A stretch of DNA of 64,000 nucleotides from JALORV01 sp963775635 (lineage in GTDB: Bacteria; Pseudomonadota; Gammaproteobacteria; Burkholderiales; Burkholderiaceae_F), in NCBI GenBank assembly GCA_963775635.1, contig CAVZJO010000016.1:744001-808000 (forward strand), written 5' to 3'. Below the pieces are notes generated by a model that had not been told where the DNA came from, searched no databases, and was given only the letters and a program-made list of their open reading frames with translations. Positions 34,361-44,896 of the stretch are shown in pieces (positions within the stretch are counted from its first letter, which is position 1; every line of letters begins with the position of its first letter). The position numbers and the translations under genes are program-made.

Positions 34361-35596
34361 CTAGACAACCTGACCTAGTTTGAATATCGGCAAGTAAATC
34401 GCGATGACAATACCGCCGATGATCACTCCCAGTATTACCATGATCAGCGGTTCGAGCAGGCTAGACAGCGCATCGACTGTCTCGTCGACTTCTCGCTCGT
34501 AGTAGTCGGCGACCTTGGACAACATCGAATCCAGCGAGCCCGACTCCTCGCCGATCTGGGTCATCTGTACCGCCATGTTCGGAAACACGCCGGTGTTCTG
34601 CATCGCCTGTGCCAGGCTGGTGCCAACGTTAACCTCAGTTTGCACGGACTTGGTCGCTTCCTTGTAGACGTAATTGCCAGCAGCCGGCCCTACCGAATCG
34701 AGCGCCTCGACCAATGGAACACCGGCGGCAAACGTCGTCGCCAGAGTTCTGCTCCAACGTGCAATAGACGCCTTTTGAAGCATTTCGCCCAAGACAGGCA
34801 ACTTAAGTAGCGTCCGATCAACAATGGCCTGCACCTTAGGCGATCGCCTCCACGCCTGCACTAGAAAATAGATTCCACCAAAGAGCGTGCCGAACACGAT
34901 GTACCAATACTTCACAAAGAAATCTGACATTGCAACGACAACCAGCGTCGGTGCTGGCAGGTCGGCGCCAAAACCCTGGAAAACACTCTTGAACGACGGA
35001 ATCACAAAGATCATGATCACCGCGGTGACCAGGATCGCCACCATGATGATGGTGATAGGGTAAAACAACGCCTTCTTGATCTTGCCTTTCAGCGCGATCG
35101 TCTTTTCCTGATACATCGCCAGGCGATCGAGCAGCGTTTCCAGGATACCGGCCTGCTCGCCCGCAGCAACGAGGTTGCAGAACAACGGATCGAAGTACAG
35201 CGGGTACTTGCGGAACGCCTGGTTCAGGCTGGTTCCGGTTTCGACGTCCATCCGGATGTCATTCATCAGTCGGGCCATCGATGGATTGGCGTGGCCGCGC
35301 CCGACGATGTCGAAGGACTGCATCAGCGGCACGCCGGCCTTCAGCATAGTCGACAGCTGACGCGTGAACAGTGCAAGATCCTTCTGTGTGATCCTCCGAC
35401 CGCGCGAGAAGGACTGCTTCTTGATCTTGCTGACCATGACGCCGCGGCGGCGCAGCGAGGCGGCGACGACCGACTCGCCGCCGGCACGCATCTCGCCCTT
35501 GACGACGCGCCCGTTCTTATCGCGCCCTTCCCAGTGAAAGACGGATTCGCGGACTTCGGCGCGCGGTTTGGCTTTCGCGACTGCACCAGTGGCCAT
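34361..35596 (-). CDS. pilC: Type IV pilus inner-membrane platform protein PilC
   Basis: Polytopic T2SS-F family protein that couples the PilB motor to pilus growth. It has 411 residues: a cytoplasmic N-terminal domain ('FTRQLSTMLKAGVPLMQSFD'), three membrane helices and two related T2SSF repeats (second at 'WSRTLATTFAAGVPLVEAL'). The lower GC and higher A/T codon use between about 34.4 and 35.1 kb differs mildly from neighbours. It follows pilB by 22 bases. Confidence 0.97.
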   Translation of the reverse strand: MATGAVAKAKPRAEVRESVFHWEGRDKNGRVVKGEMRAGGESVVAASLRRRGVMVSKIKKQSFSRGRRITQKDLALFTRQLSTMLKAGVPLMQSFDIVGRGHANPSMARLMNDIRMDVETGTSLNQAFRKYPLYFDPLFCNLVAAGEQAGILETLLDRLAMYQEKTIALKGKIKKALFYPITIIMVAILVTAVIMIFVIPSFKSVFQGFGADLPAPTLVVVAMSDFFVKYWYIVFGTLFGGIYFLVQAWRRSPKVQAIVDRTLLKLPVLGEMLQKASIARWSRTLATTFAAGVPLVEALDSVGPAAGNYVYKEATKSVQTEVNVGTSLAQAMQNTGVFPNMAVQMTQIGEESGSLDSMLSKVADYYEREVDETVDALSSLLEPLIMVILGVIIGGIVIAIYLPIFKLGQVV

Positions 35597-35618
35597 ATGG
35601 CTTTTCTCCTGCCCTACA

Positions 35619-37364
<1,746 letters not shown>

Positions 37365-37587
37365 GGGGGTGGCGCAGTCCCTGAGGGTCCGGTGAGACCC
37401 AAGTTATAGCGGGCAGGCTCTTCTCACGAAGCAAAAAGATACTGCCGATAAGGCCCGGATTTGTAAAGGTAAGCTCCCGCAAACCGGGCAAGCTGAACGC
37501 GTGTGAAAAGCGCCCGCCAAAGAGCCAGGACTGCCCGGCACCGTGGGAGTTCGACGTGAAAGTTGCGCAGCTGAGGCGGGAAGGAAG

Positions 37588-37664
37588 TGGTCGGGGTGAG
37601 AGGATTTGAACCTCCGACTCCTGCGTCCCGAACGCAGTACTCTACCAGGCTGAGCTACACCCCG
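37588..37664 (-). tRNA. tRNA-Pro (anticodon CGG)
   Basis: 77 bases including an encoded CCA end (read as TGGT at 37588-37591 on the plus strand). The acceptor stem CGGGGTG pairs with CACCCCG, the D-arm contains 'AGCTCAGCCTGGTAGAG', the anticodon stem is CTGCG/CGCAG around TTCGGGA (anticodon CGG, decoding CCG), and the T-arm has 'GGTTCAAATCC'. It lies 64 bases after the polyprenyl synthase gene on the same strand and may be part of its transcript. Confidence 0.97.
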
Positions 37665-37728
37665 ACTTTGGCACGACGCCTAGCGGAACTTCAACGTGCC
37701 AGGCGCGACGCCGACCGCCGTCGATTAG

Positions 37729-38745
37729 TCATCGATCTCGGCCGACCGCGAAAGCGAGCAAGTCTAACAAAGATTCTCTGTACACCGACCCCGGTAATTC
37801 GCCGATCGCAGCGGCTGCCGCAGCGACTTCGCGCTGCGCGTGATGAGCGGAGTAGACGATCGATCCGTTGTCCATCACGATCCGTACGATCGCGTCGAAG
37901 TCACCGTGTCCGTCGCGCACAGCGCGCACGACGAGTTCGCGCTGCTCGTAGCTGGCGTTGCGCAGCGCGTGGATAAGCGGCAGCGTCACCTTCCCCTCGC
38001 GAAGATCATCGCCGAGTCGCTTGCCGATGTCCTCGGTGTGACCCGAGTAATCCAGCATGTCATCGACAATCTGGAATGCGCGCCCCAGTGAAGCCCCATA
38101 TTGCGCGCACTTTTCTTCGGTCCGTGCATTGGCGTCAGCCAGCACCGCAGCAACCCGGGCCCCTGCCTCGAAGAGCGTCGCAGTCTTGCGCTCCACGACG
38201 TCGAAGTAGCGTTCCTCGTTGATCGACGGATCGTGGACGCTGAGCAACTGCAACACCTCGCCCTCGGCTATCCGATTGGTTGCATCGGCAAGGATGCGCA
38301 TCACGCGCATGTGCCCGGCGTCAACCATCATCTGGAACGAGCGTGAATAGAGAAAATCGCCGACCAGCACGCTGGCCGCGTTGCCGAACTGTGCGTTCGC
38401 GGTCGTCCTTCCGCGGCGCAGATCCGACTCGTCGACGACGTCGTCATGCAGCAGGGTGGCGGTGTGGATGAATTCGATCACCGCTGCCAAAAGGACGTGG
38501 GAGGTGCCGCGATAGCCGAGCGCACGAGCGACCAGCAGAACCACGGCGGGTCGCAGCCGCTTGCCGCCGGCGCCGACGATGTAGTCAGCAATCGTGTTGA
38601 TCAGGGCGACGTCGGAGCTGAGCCGCTCACGGATGACGGCATCGACTGCCTGCATGTCCGCCGCGATGGGCGCCAGCACGGCCTTCAAGTCCGGCGGCGG
38701 CCGCGTTGCCTCCGCTGCGACCGGGCCTCGAGGCGACGGGTTCAT
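37729..38745 (-). CDS. ispB: Polyprenyl (octaprenyl) diphosphate synthase
   Basis: Trans-isoprenyl diphosphate synthase that makes the side chain of ubiquinone. It has 338 residues. Both Asp-rich motifs are present: 'LLHDDVVDESDLRRG' (first) and 'FQIVDDMLDY' (second), with 'GGKRLRPAVVLL' upstream. Divergent from rplU, the arrangement seen in E. coli and betaproteobacteria. A TATAAT hexamer on the minus strand (38753-38758) lies only seven bases before the ATG, which would give a nearly leaderless message, but no -35 matches it. Chain length (C40) is inferred from context. Confidence 0.94.
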   Translation of the reverse strand: MNPSPRGPVAAEATRPPPDLKAVLAPIAADMQAVDAVIRERLSSDVALINTIADYIVGAGGKRLRPAVVLLVARALGYRGTSHVLLAAVIEFIHTATLLHDDVVDESDLRRGRTTANAQFGNAASVLVGDFLYSRSFQMMVDAGHMRVMRILADATNRIAEGEVLQLLSVHDPSINEERYFDVVERKTATLFEAGARVAAVLADANARTEEKCAQYGASLGRAFQIVDDMLDYSGHTEDIGKRLGDDLREGKVTLPLIHALRNASYEQRELVVRAVRDGHGDFDAIVRIVMDNGSIVYSAHHAQREVAAAAAAIGELPGSVYRESLLDLLAFAVGRDR

Positions 38746-38828
38746 GTCAGGGATTATAGGAGGGGCTCCGCGCCGCCTCTCCGACTCGCGTGAGCCGGTC
38801 CCGCTGAAGCCTCCCAGGGTCTCTTCAG

Positions 38829-38858
38829 TTGACTCATCAAATCAGAAAGTGTGATAAT
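38829..38858 (+). promoter_or_regulatory. Strong promoter of rplU-rpmA
   Basis: TTGACT (38829-38834), an 18-base spacer and GATAAT (38853-38858, preceded by TGT) form a near-consensus sigma-70 promoter. It gives a leader of about 100 bases before rplU. Ribosomal protein L21 leaders are often regulatory, but I do not recognise a specific motif here. Confidence 0.8.
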
Positions 38859-38966
38859 TCAAGGCTTTCCGGAGGTTTCGGCTTCCGGCAGGTTCCCAGT
38901 TCTAGTCTGCTCGTATCCAAGATTGAGAAGATCGAGGAGCAGTCGCGTTCTTCCGGAGTGAAACGC

Positions 38967-39275
38967 ATGTATGCGGTGATCAAAACAGGTGGCAAGCAGT
39001 ACCGTGTGGCGCCAGGCGACACGTTGAAGGTGGAGTCGCTCGCGGCCGACATTGGTCAGCAGGTGCAGATTTCCGAGGTACTGGCCGTGGTCGATGGAGG
39101 CACGCTGAAAACGGGCACACCGCTGCCCGGCGCCGCCGTCACCGCGACGGTGCTGGGCCATGGCCGGCACGACAAGGTCACCATTTTCAAGATGCAGCGG
39201 CGCAAGCACTTTCAGAAACACGCTGGGCATCGCCAGAATTTCACCGAGCTGCGTATCGATTCGATCGCAGCCTGA
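38967..39275 (+). CDS. rplU: 50S ribosomal protein L21
   Basis: Large-subunit ribosomal protein that binds 23S rRNA. It has 102 residues with the family start 'MYAVIKTGGKQYRVAPGD' and 'RRKHFQKHAGHRQNFTELRI' near the C-terminus. ATG 38967 is fixed by the family; longer frames upstream run through the promoter. It precedes rpmA by 21 bases and the two form the standard L21-L27 operon. Confidence 0.98.
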   Translation: MYAVIKTGGKQYRVAPGDTLKVESLAADIGQQVQISEVLAVVDGGTLKTGTPLPGAAVTATVLGHGRHDKVTIFKMQRRKHFQKHAGHRQNFTELRIDSIAA

Positions 39276-39296
39276 TCGTCGAAGAGCGAGAGCGAT

Positions 39297-39557
39297 ATGG
39301 CACACAAGAAGGCGGGCGGATCATCCCGCAACGGCCGGGATTCTCAGGCCAAGCGACTGGGCGTCAAAATTTTCGGCGGCCAGGACATTTCCGCCGGAGC
39401 GATCATCGTCCGACAGCGCGGAACGCAGTTTCACGCGGGTGACAATGTCGGCATGGGCCGTGATCACACTCTGTACGCCACGGCCGACGGGTTGGTGAAG
39501 TTCGAGGTTAGCGGAGCGCTCAATCGCCGCGTCGTGAGCGTCGTTCCGACCGCCTAG
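39297..39557 (+). CDS. rpmA: 50S ribosomal protein L27
   Basis: 86-residue ribosomal protein whose N-terminal tail reaches the peptidyl transferase centre. Starts 'MAHKKAGGSSRNGRDSQAKRLG', with no N-terminal cleavage extension of the Firmicutes type. 'GAIIVRQRGTQFHAGDNVGMGRDHTL' is diagnostic. A strong intrinsic terminator follows 30 bases after the stop, between it and obgE. Confidence 0.98.
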   Translation: MAHKKAGGSSRNGRDSQAKRLGVKIFGGQDISAGAIIVRQRGTQFHAGDNVGMGRDHTLYATADGLVKFEVSGALNRRVVSVVPTA

Positions 39558-39586
39558 ACGCTCGCGGCGGTGGCCGGTCTCTGACA

Positions 39587-39616
39587 AAGGCCCTGCCGTC
39601 CGCGGCAGGGCTTTTT
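39587..39616 (+). terminator. Rho-independent terminator after rpmA
   Basis: Stem GCCCTGCCG (39590-39598) and CGGCAGGGC (39603-39611) closes on a TCCG tetraloop and is followed by five T (39612-39616), with AAAG ahead extending the stem. This is the clearest terminator in the window and should limit read-through from the ribosomal genes into obgE. Confidence 0.93.
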
Positions 39617-39629
39617 CATTGGTGATTTC

Positions 39630-40694
39630 GTGAAGTTCGTCGACGAAGCGAGGATCGAAGTCCGGGCCGGAAAAGGGGGCGACGGCTGCGCTTCATTTCG
39701 CCGCGAGAAGTTCATTCCCAAGGGCGGTCCCGATGGCGGTGACGGGGGACGCGGCGGAAGCGTATGGGCACGGGCCGATCGCAACATTAATACGCTGATC
39801 GACTATCGCTACACCCGGCGGCATCAAGCCGAAAATGGTCGGCCCGGTCGGGGCGCGGACTGTTTCGGGGCGGGTGGTGCCGACATCGAACTCCGCGTAC
39901 CGGTAGGCACGCTGATCTTCGACGAGGAAACCGGGCAGGAACTGGCCGACCTGGCTCGCCACGACGAGCGCGCACTGCTGGCTGCCGGCGGGCGGGGCGG
40001 GCAGGGCAATCTGCATTTCAAGTCGAGTACCAACCGCGCTCCGCGACAGTTCACGAAGGGCGAGGAGGGGGAGCACCGCATGCTGCGGCTGGAATTGCGC
40101 GTGCTGGCCGACGTCGGACTCCTTGGATTGCCGAACGCCGGCAAGTCGACCCTAATACGCGCAGTCTCCAACGCGCGGCCGAAAGTGGCCGACTACCCCT
40201 TCACGACGTTGCATCCGCATCTTGGTGTAGTGCGCGTCGGACCCGAGCGAAGTTTCGTGATGGCCGACATACCGGGCCTGGCCGAAGGCGCAGCCGAGGG
40301 CGTCGGACTGGGCCATCAGTTCCTGCGCCACTTGAGCCGAACGGGCCTGCTGATGCACGTCATCGACATCGTCGGTCCGGATGGGAATGCCGATCCGGTC
40401 ACCGATGCGCGTGCCATCGCAGCCGAACTAAAACGATACGATGCCGCAATGGCACGCAAGCCGCGCTGGTTCGTACTCAACAAGATCGACCTCGTCCCGC
40501 AGGATGATCGCGAACGACTCAAGGAGCGGTTTCGGCAGCGCATGCGCACCAAGGCCCCTGTTTTCATGGTCTCGGCGGCAACTGGCGAGGGCTGCGGTCA
40601 GCTGGTGACAGCGATCCAGTCTTTTCTCGAGGAGCGGCGCGCTGCGACCGTCGAATCAACGGCATCGAGCCACGATCCCGTGACGATCCGCTGA
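39630..40694 (+). CDS. obgE: GTPase ObgE/CgtA
   Basis: Essential ribosome-associated GTPase involved in 50S maturation and stress response. It has 354 residues: the glycine-rich Obg fold (1-158, 'KFVDEARIEVRAGKGGDGC'), then the G domain with P-loop 'GLPNAGKSTLI' near 167, switch 'YPFTTLHPHLGVV', 'DIPGLAEGAAEGVGLG' and 'NKIDLV'. The start is GTG 39630 with GGTGA just upstream, placing the ribosome site just after the terminator T-run. Overlaps proB by one base. Confidence 0.97.
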   Translation: MKFVDEARIEVRAGKGGDGCASFRREKFIPKGGPDGGDGGRGGSVWARADRNINTLIDYRYTRRHQAENGRPGRGADCFGAGGADIELRVPVGTLIFDEETGQELADLARHDERALLAAGGRGGQGNLHFKSSTNRAPRQFTKGEEGEHRMLRLELRVLADVGLLGLPNAGKSTLIRAVSNARPKVADYPFTTLHPHLGVVRVGPERSFVMADIPGLAEGAAEGVGLGHQFLRHLSRTGLLMHVIDIVGPDGNADPVTDARAIAAELKRYDAAMARKPRWFVLNKIDLVPQDDRERLKERFRQRMRTKAPVFMVSAATGEGCGQLVTAIQSFLEERRAATVESTASSHDPVTIR

Positions 40695-41809
40695 TGCCGG
40701 TGCTGCAACTCGCGCGGCGCGCCGTCATCAAGGTCGGCAGCAGCCTCGTCACCAACGACGGTCGTGGTCTCGACGATGATGCGATTTCTATCTGGGCCCG
40801 GCAGATCGCGAGCTTGCGCCAACGCGGCATGCAGATCGTCCTGGTTTCGAGCGGAGCCGTCGCCGAAGGCATGCAACGGCTGGGCTGGCTGCGACGCCCA
40901 CAGCAGATTCACGAACTACAGGCGGCCGCCGCGGTCGGCCAGATGGGACTGGTGCAGGCGTACGAAGCGCATTTCCGCGCGTTCGGCCTGCACAGCGCAC
41001 AGGTGCTGCTCACCCACGCCGACCTTGCCGATCGCGCGCGTTACCTCAATGCCCGTTCCACACTGCTGACGCTCCTCAATCTGGGCGTGGTGCCGGTCAT
41101 CAATGAGAACGACACCGTCGTAACGGACGAGATCAAGTTCGGCGACAACGACACACTGGCGGCACTGGTGACCAACCTGATCGAAGCTGACGTTCTCGTC
41201 ATCTTGACCGACCAGGCGGGTCTGTATTCCGCCGACCCGCGCCTCGATTCCACGGCGCGGCTCGTGACGGTGGCAGTAGCCGGGAGCCCTGAACTCGAAG
41301 CCATGGCAGGAGGCACCGGCAGCGGGATCGCACGCGGCGGCATGCTGACCAAGGTGCTGGCTGCCAAGCGCGCGGCGCGCAGCGGCGCGCACACGGTGAT
41401 CGCGTCCGGACGCGAGCGCGAAGTGTTGCTCCGACTTGTCGAGGGCGAGGCGATCGGGTCGGAACTCACTGCGTCGACGGCGGTGTTGACAGCGCGCAAG
41501 CAGTGGCTCGCCGATCACTTGCTGCTGAAGGGCCGAGTTGTCGTCGATGACGGCGCCGCCCGCGCACTGGCGGCAGGAGGCAAGAGCCTGCTACCGATCG
41601 GCGTCGTTGACGTGGTCGGCGAGTTCCAGCGCGGCGATGTGGTCGGTTGTGCCACGCGGGACGGCCGCGAGATCGCGCGCGGGCTCAGCAATTACTCGAG
41701 CGCGGAGGCGAGGCAGATTCGTGGCAAGCCCACTGCAGAGATCCAGGGCGTGCTCGGCTTTATCGAGGAGCCCGAGTTGATCCATCGGGACAACCTCGTT
41801 TTGCTGTGA
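40694..41809 (+). CDS. proB: Glutamate 5-kinase
   Basis: First enzyme of proline synthesis, phosphorylating glutamate; normally feedback-inhibited by proline. It has 371 residues: an amino-acid kinase domain (about 5-255, 'RRAVIKVGSSLVTNDG', 'VSSGAVAEGMQRLGW', 'INENDTVVTDEIKFGDND', 'GTGSGIARGGMLTKVLAAKRA') and a C-terminal PUA domain (about 275-360). Directly coupled to obgE. The proA partner is not in the window. Confidence 0.97.
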   Translation: MPVLQLARRAVIKVGSSLVTNDGRGLDDDAISIWARQIASLRQRGMQIVLVSSGAVAEGMQRLGWLRRPQQIHELQAAAAVGQMGLVQAYEAHFRAFGLHSAQVLLTHADLADRARYLNARSTLLTLLNLGVVPVINENDTVVTDEIKFGDNDTLAALVTNLIEADVLVILTDQAGLYSADPRLDSTARLVTVAVAGSPELEAMAGGTGSGIARGGMLTKVLAAKRAARSGAHTVIASGREREVLLRLVEGEAIGSELTASTAVLTARKQWLADHLLLKGRVVVDDGAARALAAGGKSLLPIGVVDVVGEFQRGDVVGCATRDGREIARGLSNYSSAEARQIRGKPTAEIQGVLGFIEEPELIHRDNLVLL

Positions 41810-41815
41810 TCCGAC

Positions 41816-42418
41816 TCAGGCTGCTTTGCCGCCCGCTTGGGGAGGAGTCAAGTCGACCGGCGCAGCTTGAACGCTTCCCAGCTCGGCCGCCGCGTTCAAA
41901 CCGCGTGCGGTCTTCGGCCGCAGCGCCTTGTGATGCGGGCGGCCGGGCTTGAAGACGAAGCGCGACAGTTCCAGCAACGCCTGCTGGTAGACGTCGCGCT
42001 TGAATTCGATGACGGCGTCAAGCGGCACCCAGTACTCATGCCAGCGCCAGGCGTCGAATTCGGGGTGCGTCGTGGCACGCAGGCACACATCGCAATCGCG
42101 GCCCACCAGACGCAACAGAAACCAGATCTGCTTCTGGCCGCGATAGTTGCCGCGCAGGTCGCGCCGGATCCACTGATCGGGCACCTCGTAACGCAGCCAG
42201 TCGCGCGTCCGGCCGACGATCCTGACATGGTCGGCCTGCAGGCCAACCTCTTCCCAGAGCTCGCGATACATCGCCTGCTCGGGCGACTCACCGTGCTTGA
42301 TGCCGCCCTGCGGAAACTGCCACGAATGCTGCTTGACGCGCTTGCCCCAGAAGACCTCGTTACGAGCGTTGAGCAGGATGATGCCGACGTTCGGGCGATA
42401 CCCGTCCTTGTCCAGCAT
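41816..42418 (-). CDS. rppH: RNA pyrophosphohydrolase RppH
   Basis: Nudix enzyme that removes pyrophosphate from the 5' end of mRNAs and so starts RNase E-dependent decay. It has 200 residues. The N-terminal 'LDKDGYRPNVGIILLN' and the Nudix box in 'GGIKHGESPEQAMYRELWEEVGL' are typical, as is 'WLRYEVPDQWIRR'. The C-terminal ~40 residues are a family-variable Ala/Pro tail. Divergent from proS with an 82-base gap containing its promoter; six bases from the convergent proB stop. Confidence 0.95.
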   Translation of the reverse strand: MLDKDGYRPNVGIILLNARNEVFWGKRVKQHSWQFPQGGIKHGESPEQAMYRELWEEVGLQADHVRIVGRTRDWLRYEVPDQWIRRDLRGNYRGQKQIWFLLRLVGRDCDVCLRATTHPEFDAWRWHEYWVPLDAVIEFKRDVYQQALLELSRFVFKPGRPHHKALRPKTARGLNAAAELGSVQAAPVDLTPPQAGGKAA

Positions 42419-42450
42419 GCCAACCCCTGAACCTTTAGAATCTGCAGCCC

Positions 42451-42478
42451 ATTATAGGGGTCGCCACTGCGGTCACAA
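42451..42478 (-). promoter_or_regulatory. Putative promoter of rppH
   Basis: Read on the minus strand: TTGTGA (42478-42473), a 16-base spacer, and a perfect TATAAT (42456-42451). Transcription would start near 42444, leaving a leader of about 26 bases. The same interval must hold the proS promoter, which I could not define. Confidence 0.6.
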
Positions 42479-42500
42479 CGAAGAAAAGTGACGCCTTTTC

Positions 42501-44243
42501 ATGCGCGCACGACAGTTTCTCATCTCCACACTGAAGGAAGCGCCCGCTGACGCCGAAGTCATCAGCCATTCGCTGATGCTGCGCGCCGGCATGATCAAGA
42601 AGCTGGCCGCCGGCATCTATACCTACATGCCGATGGGGCTGCGTGTGATCCGCAAGATCGAGGCCATCATCCGCGAAGAGATGAACCGTGCCGGCGCGAT
42701 CGAGTTGCTGATGCCGGTGGTGCAGCCGGCCGAGTTGTGGATGGAGTCGGGTCGCTGGCAGAAGATGGGACCGGAGCTGCTCCGGCTGAAAGACCGCCAC
42801 GAGCGGGACTTCATCGTGCAGCCGACCAGCGAAGAGGTCGTGGTCGACGTCGTGCGTGACGAGATCCGCAGCTATAAGCAGCTGCCGATCAATCTGTATC
42901 ACATCCAGACCAAGTTTCGCGACGAGCGCCGGCCGCGTTTCGGCGTCATGCGGGGACGCGAGTTCACGATGAAGGACGCCTACTCATTCGACCGCGACGA
43001 TGCTGGCGCCATGGTGAGCTATCAGGCCATGTACGACGCATATGCGCGCATCTTCACGCGTATGGGACTCGGTTTCCGGGCGGTCGCGGCGGATACCGGT
43101 GCGATCGGCGGCAAGGCCAGTCACGAATTTCAGGTCATCGCCGAAACCGGCGAAGACGCGATCGCGTATTGCCCGACCTCGGACTACGCGGCCAATGTCG
43201 AGATGGCCGAGGCAGTGGCGCTGATCGGCAAACGAGCTGCGCCAACGATGCCGCTTGCGAGGACCGCGACGCCAGGCAAAGAGAAGTGCGAGGACGTTGC
43301 CACGTTCCTCGGCATTCCGCTCGAGCGTACGGTCAAGTCCGTCGTGCTGGCGGTCGATCGCGCCGCTGGAGACGAGGCGAAGTCATCGGTCGAGATCTGG
43401 CTGGTGCTGGTGCGTGGCGACCATGAGGTCAACGAAATCAAGGTCGGCAAGATCGAGGGCCTGAACCTAGGATTCAGGTTCGCCACCGAGTCGGAGATCG
43501 AAGAGCACTTTGGCTGCCGTCCGGGCTACCTGGGTCCGATCTCGCCGCGCCGGCCTATACGCGTCGTCGCTGATCGGACCGTCGCGAACATGAGCGACTT
43601 CGTCACCGGTGCCAATGAAGAAGGATTCCACTTCACTGGCGTCAACTGGGGGCGCGACGTACCCGAGCCGATCGTTGTCGATGTACGCAGTGTGGTCGCC
43701 GGCGATCCGTCACCCGATGGCAGGGGTGTATTGGCTATCCAGCGCGGGATCGAAGTGGGGCACGTATTCGCCGGTCTGCCCTATCCTGAAGTCATGAATC
43801 TGAACTTCATCGACGAAGATGGCGCATCGAAGCCGATGCTGATGGGCTGTTACGGCATCGGTGTCACGCGCCTGCTGGGCGCGGCGATCGAGCAGAACAA
43901 CGATGCGAAAGGTATCGTCTGGCCCGACGCGTTGGCGCCGTTTTCTGTCGTCGTGACGCCGATCGGCTACGGAAAGTCGGAATCGGTTCGTCAGGCCGCT
44001 GACCAGCTTTACGAAGAGCTGCACGCCGCCAACATCGACGTGCTGCTAGACGACCGCGACGAGCGGCCGGGAGTGATGTTCGCCGAGATGGAACTGATCG
44101 GCATACCGCACCGGATTACGGTGGGAGAGCGCGCGCTGAAGGGCGGCCACGTCGAGTACGTCGATCGGCGCAGTCTGCAGCTCTCGATGGTGCCGATCGC
44201 CGACGCGCCCGGCTTCATCCGCGGGCAGCTCAAGACCGCGTGA
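42501..44243 (+). CDS. proS: Prolyl-tRNA synthetase
   Basis: Class II aminoacyl-tRNA synthetase charging tRNA-Pro; one such tRNA is encoded 5 kb away. It has 580 residues, the bacterial ProS type with an editing (YbaK-like) insertion at about 225-400. Class II motifs appear in 'RHERDFIVQPTSEEVV', 'NLYHIQTKFRDERRPRFGVMRGREFTMKDAYSF'-like region and 'GCYGIGVTRLLGAAIEQ'; the anticodon domain closes the protein. Overlaps the lytic transglycosylase gene by four bases. Confidence 0.97.
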   Translation: MRARQFLISTLKEAPADAEVISHSLMLRAGMIKKLAAGIYTYMPMGLRVIRKIEAIIREEMNRAGAIELLMPVVQPAELWMESGRWQKMGPELLRLKDRHERDFIVQPTSEEVVVDVVRDEIRSYKQLPINLYHIQTKFRDERRPRFGVMRGREFTMKDAYSFDRDDAGAMVSYQAMYDAYARIFTRMGLGFRAVAADTGAIGGKASHEFQVIAETGEDAIAYCPTSDYAANVEMAEAVALIGKRAAPTMPLARTATPGKEKCEDVATFLGIPLERTVKSVVLAVDRAAGDEAKSSVEIWLVLVRGDHEVNEIKVGKIEGLNLGFRFATESEIEEHFGCRPGYLGPISPRRPIRVVADRTVANMSDFVTGANEEGFHFTGVNWGRDVPEPIVVDVRSVVAGDPSPDGRGVLAIQRGIEVGHVFAGLPYPEVMNLNFIDEDGASKPMLMGCYGIGVTRLLGAAIEQNNDAKGIVWPDALAPFSVVVTPIGYGKSESVRQAADQLYEELHAANIDVLLDDRDERPGVMFAEMELIGIPHRITVGERALKGGHVEYVDRRSLQLSMVPIADAPGFIRGQLKTA

Positions 44244-44896
44244 CACCGCTGGCGCGCCTCCAACGACGCCGGCTGCTGCTGGGCGCGGGCGCCATGTTGC
44301 TCGTTCCACCGGTCAGCTACGCCGGCGCGCAGAAATACGAACCTCTGGCCGCTGCGGTTCAGGTTGCACTGGCCAATCAGATCGCGGACGGGCGCGCGCC
44401 GCAGCGGACCTTTTCGACTGTTGACGAACGGCTCGCCTTCCTCGCCTGGCTCAGCGAGATGTCGGAACGACTGCAGGGACGCATTGCCGATTACGAGGCC
44501 CGCGTCGAGTTTTTGAGGACGCTCGACTACGAGGCACTGCGTGCCGGGCTGGACCGCCAGCTTGTTCTCGGGCTGATCCAGGTCGAAAGCAACTACCGCA
44601 AGTACGCAGTCTCGGTCGCGGGAGCGCGCGGCTATATGCAGGTGATGCCCTTCTGGACCCGGTTGATCGGTGACGGCGAACCGCGGCGGCTGTTCGAGAT
44701 GCGTTCGAACCTGCGCTACGGCAGCGTCATCTTGCGGCACTACCTCGACATCGAAAACGGCGATCTGTTCATGGCGCTCGGACGCTACAACGGCAGCCGT
44801 GGCCGGCCGCAGTATCCGAATTCGGTGCTGGCCGCCTGGCACGGACGCTGGCGCTACGACGTGCCGTTGCCGCCGGCACCAACGCCAAGGGCGTAA
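44240..44896 (+). CDS. Lytic transglycosylase (SLT domain)
   Basis: Periplasmic enzyme that cleaves the glycan strand of peptidoglycan to 1,6-anhydro products. It has 218 residues from GTG 44240: an N-terminal signal peptide (about 10-30, 'RRRLLLGAGAMLLVPPVSYAGA'-type with basic n-region), a helical stretch, then a Slt70-like domain with the catalytic Glu in 'GLIQVESNYRKYAVS' and 'GARGYMQVMPFW' (ES and GLMQ-type motifs) and 'ALGRYNGSRG'. Coupled to proS; its stop abuts the convergent ffh stop with no gap. Confidence 0.92.
   Translation: MTPLARLQRRRLLLGAGAMLLVPPVSYAGAQKYEPLAAAVQVALANQIADGRAPQRTFSTVDERLAFLAWLSEMSERLQGRIADYEARVEFLRTLDYEALRAGLDRQLVLGLIQVESNYRKYAVSVAGARGYMQVMPFWTRLIGDGEPRRLFEMRSNLRYGSVILRHYLDIENGDLFMALGRYNGSRGRPQYPNSVLAAWHGRWRYDVPLPPAPTPRA

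Noticed and set aside
37403..37434. Promoter for pilB
   Set aside because: TATAAC is present on the minus strand but the only -35-like sequence is 20 bases away. A sigma-54 site was also considered (TTGGCGG...TTTTC) and lacks the conserved GG-N10-GC.
38753..38758. Leaderless ispB transcript from a TATAAT seven bases before its ATG
   Set aside because: No -35 sequence at suitable distance; the hexamer may be chance. Kept only as a remark in the gene entry.
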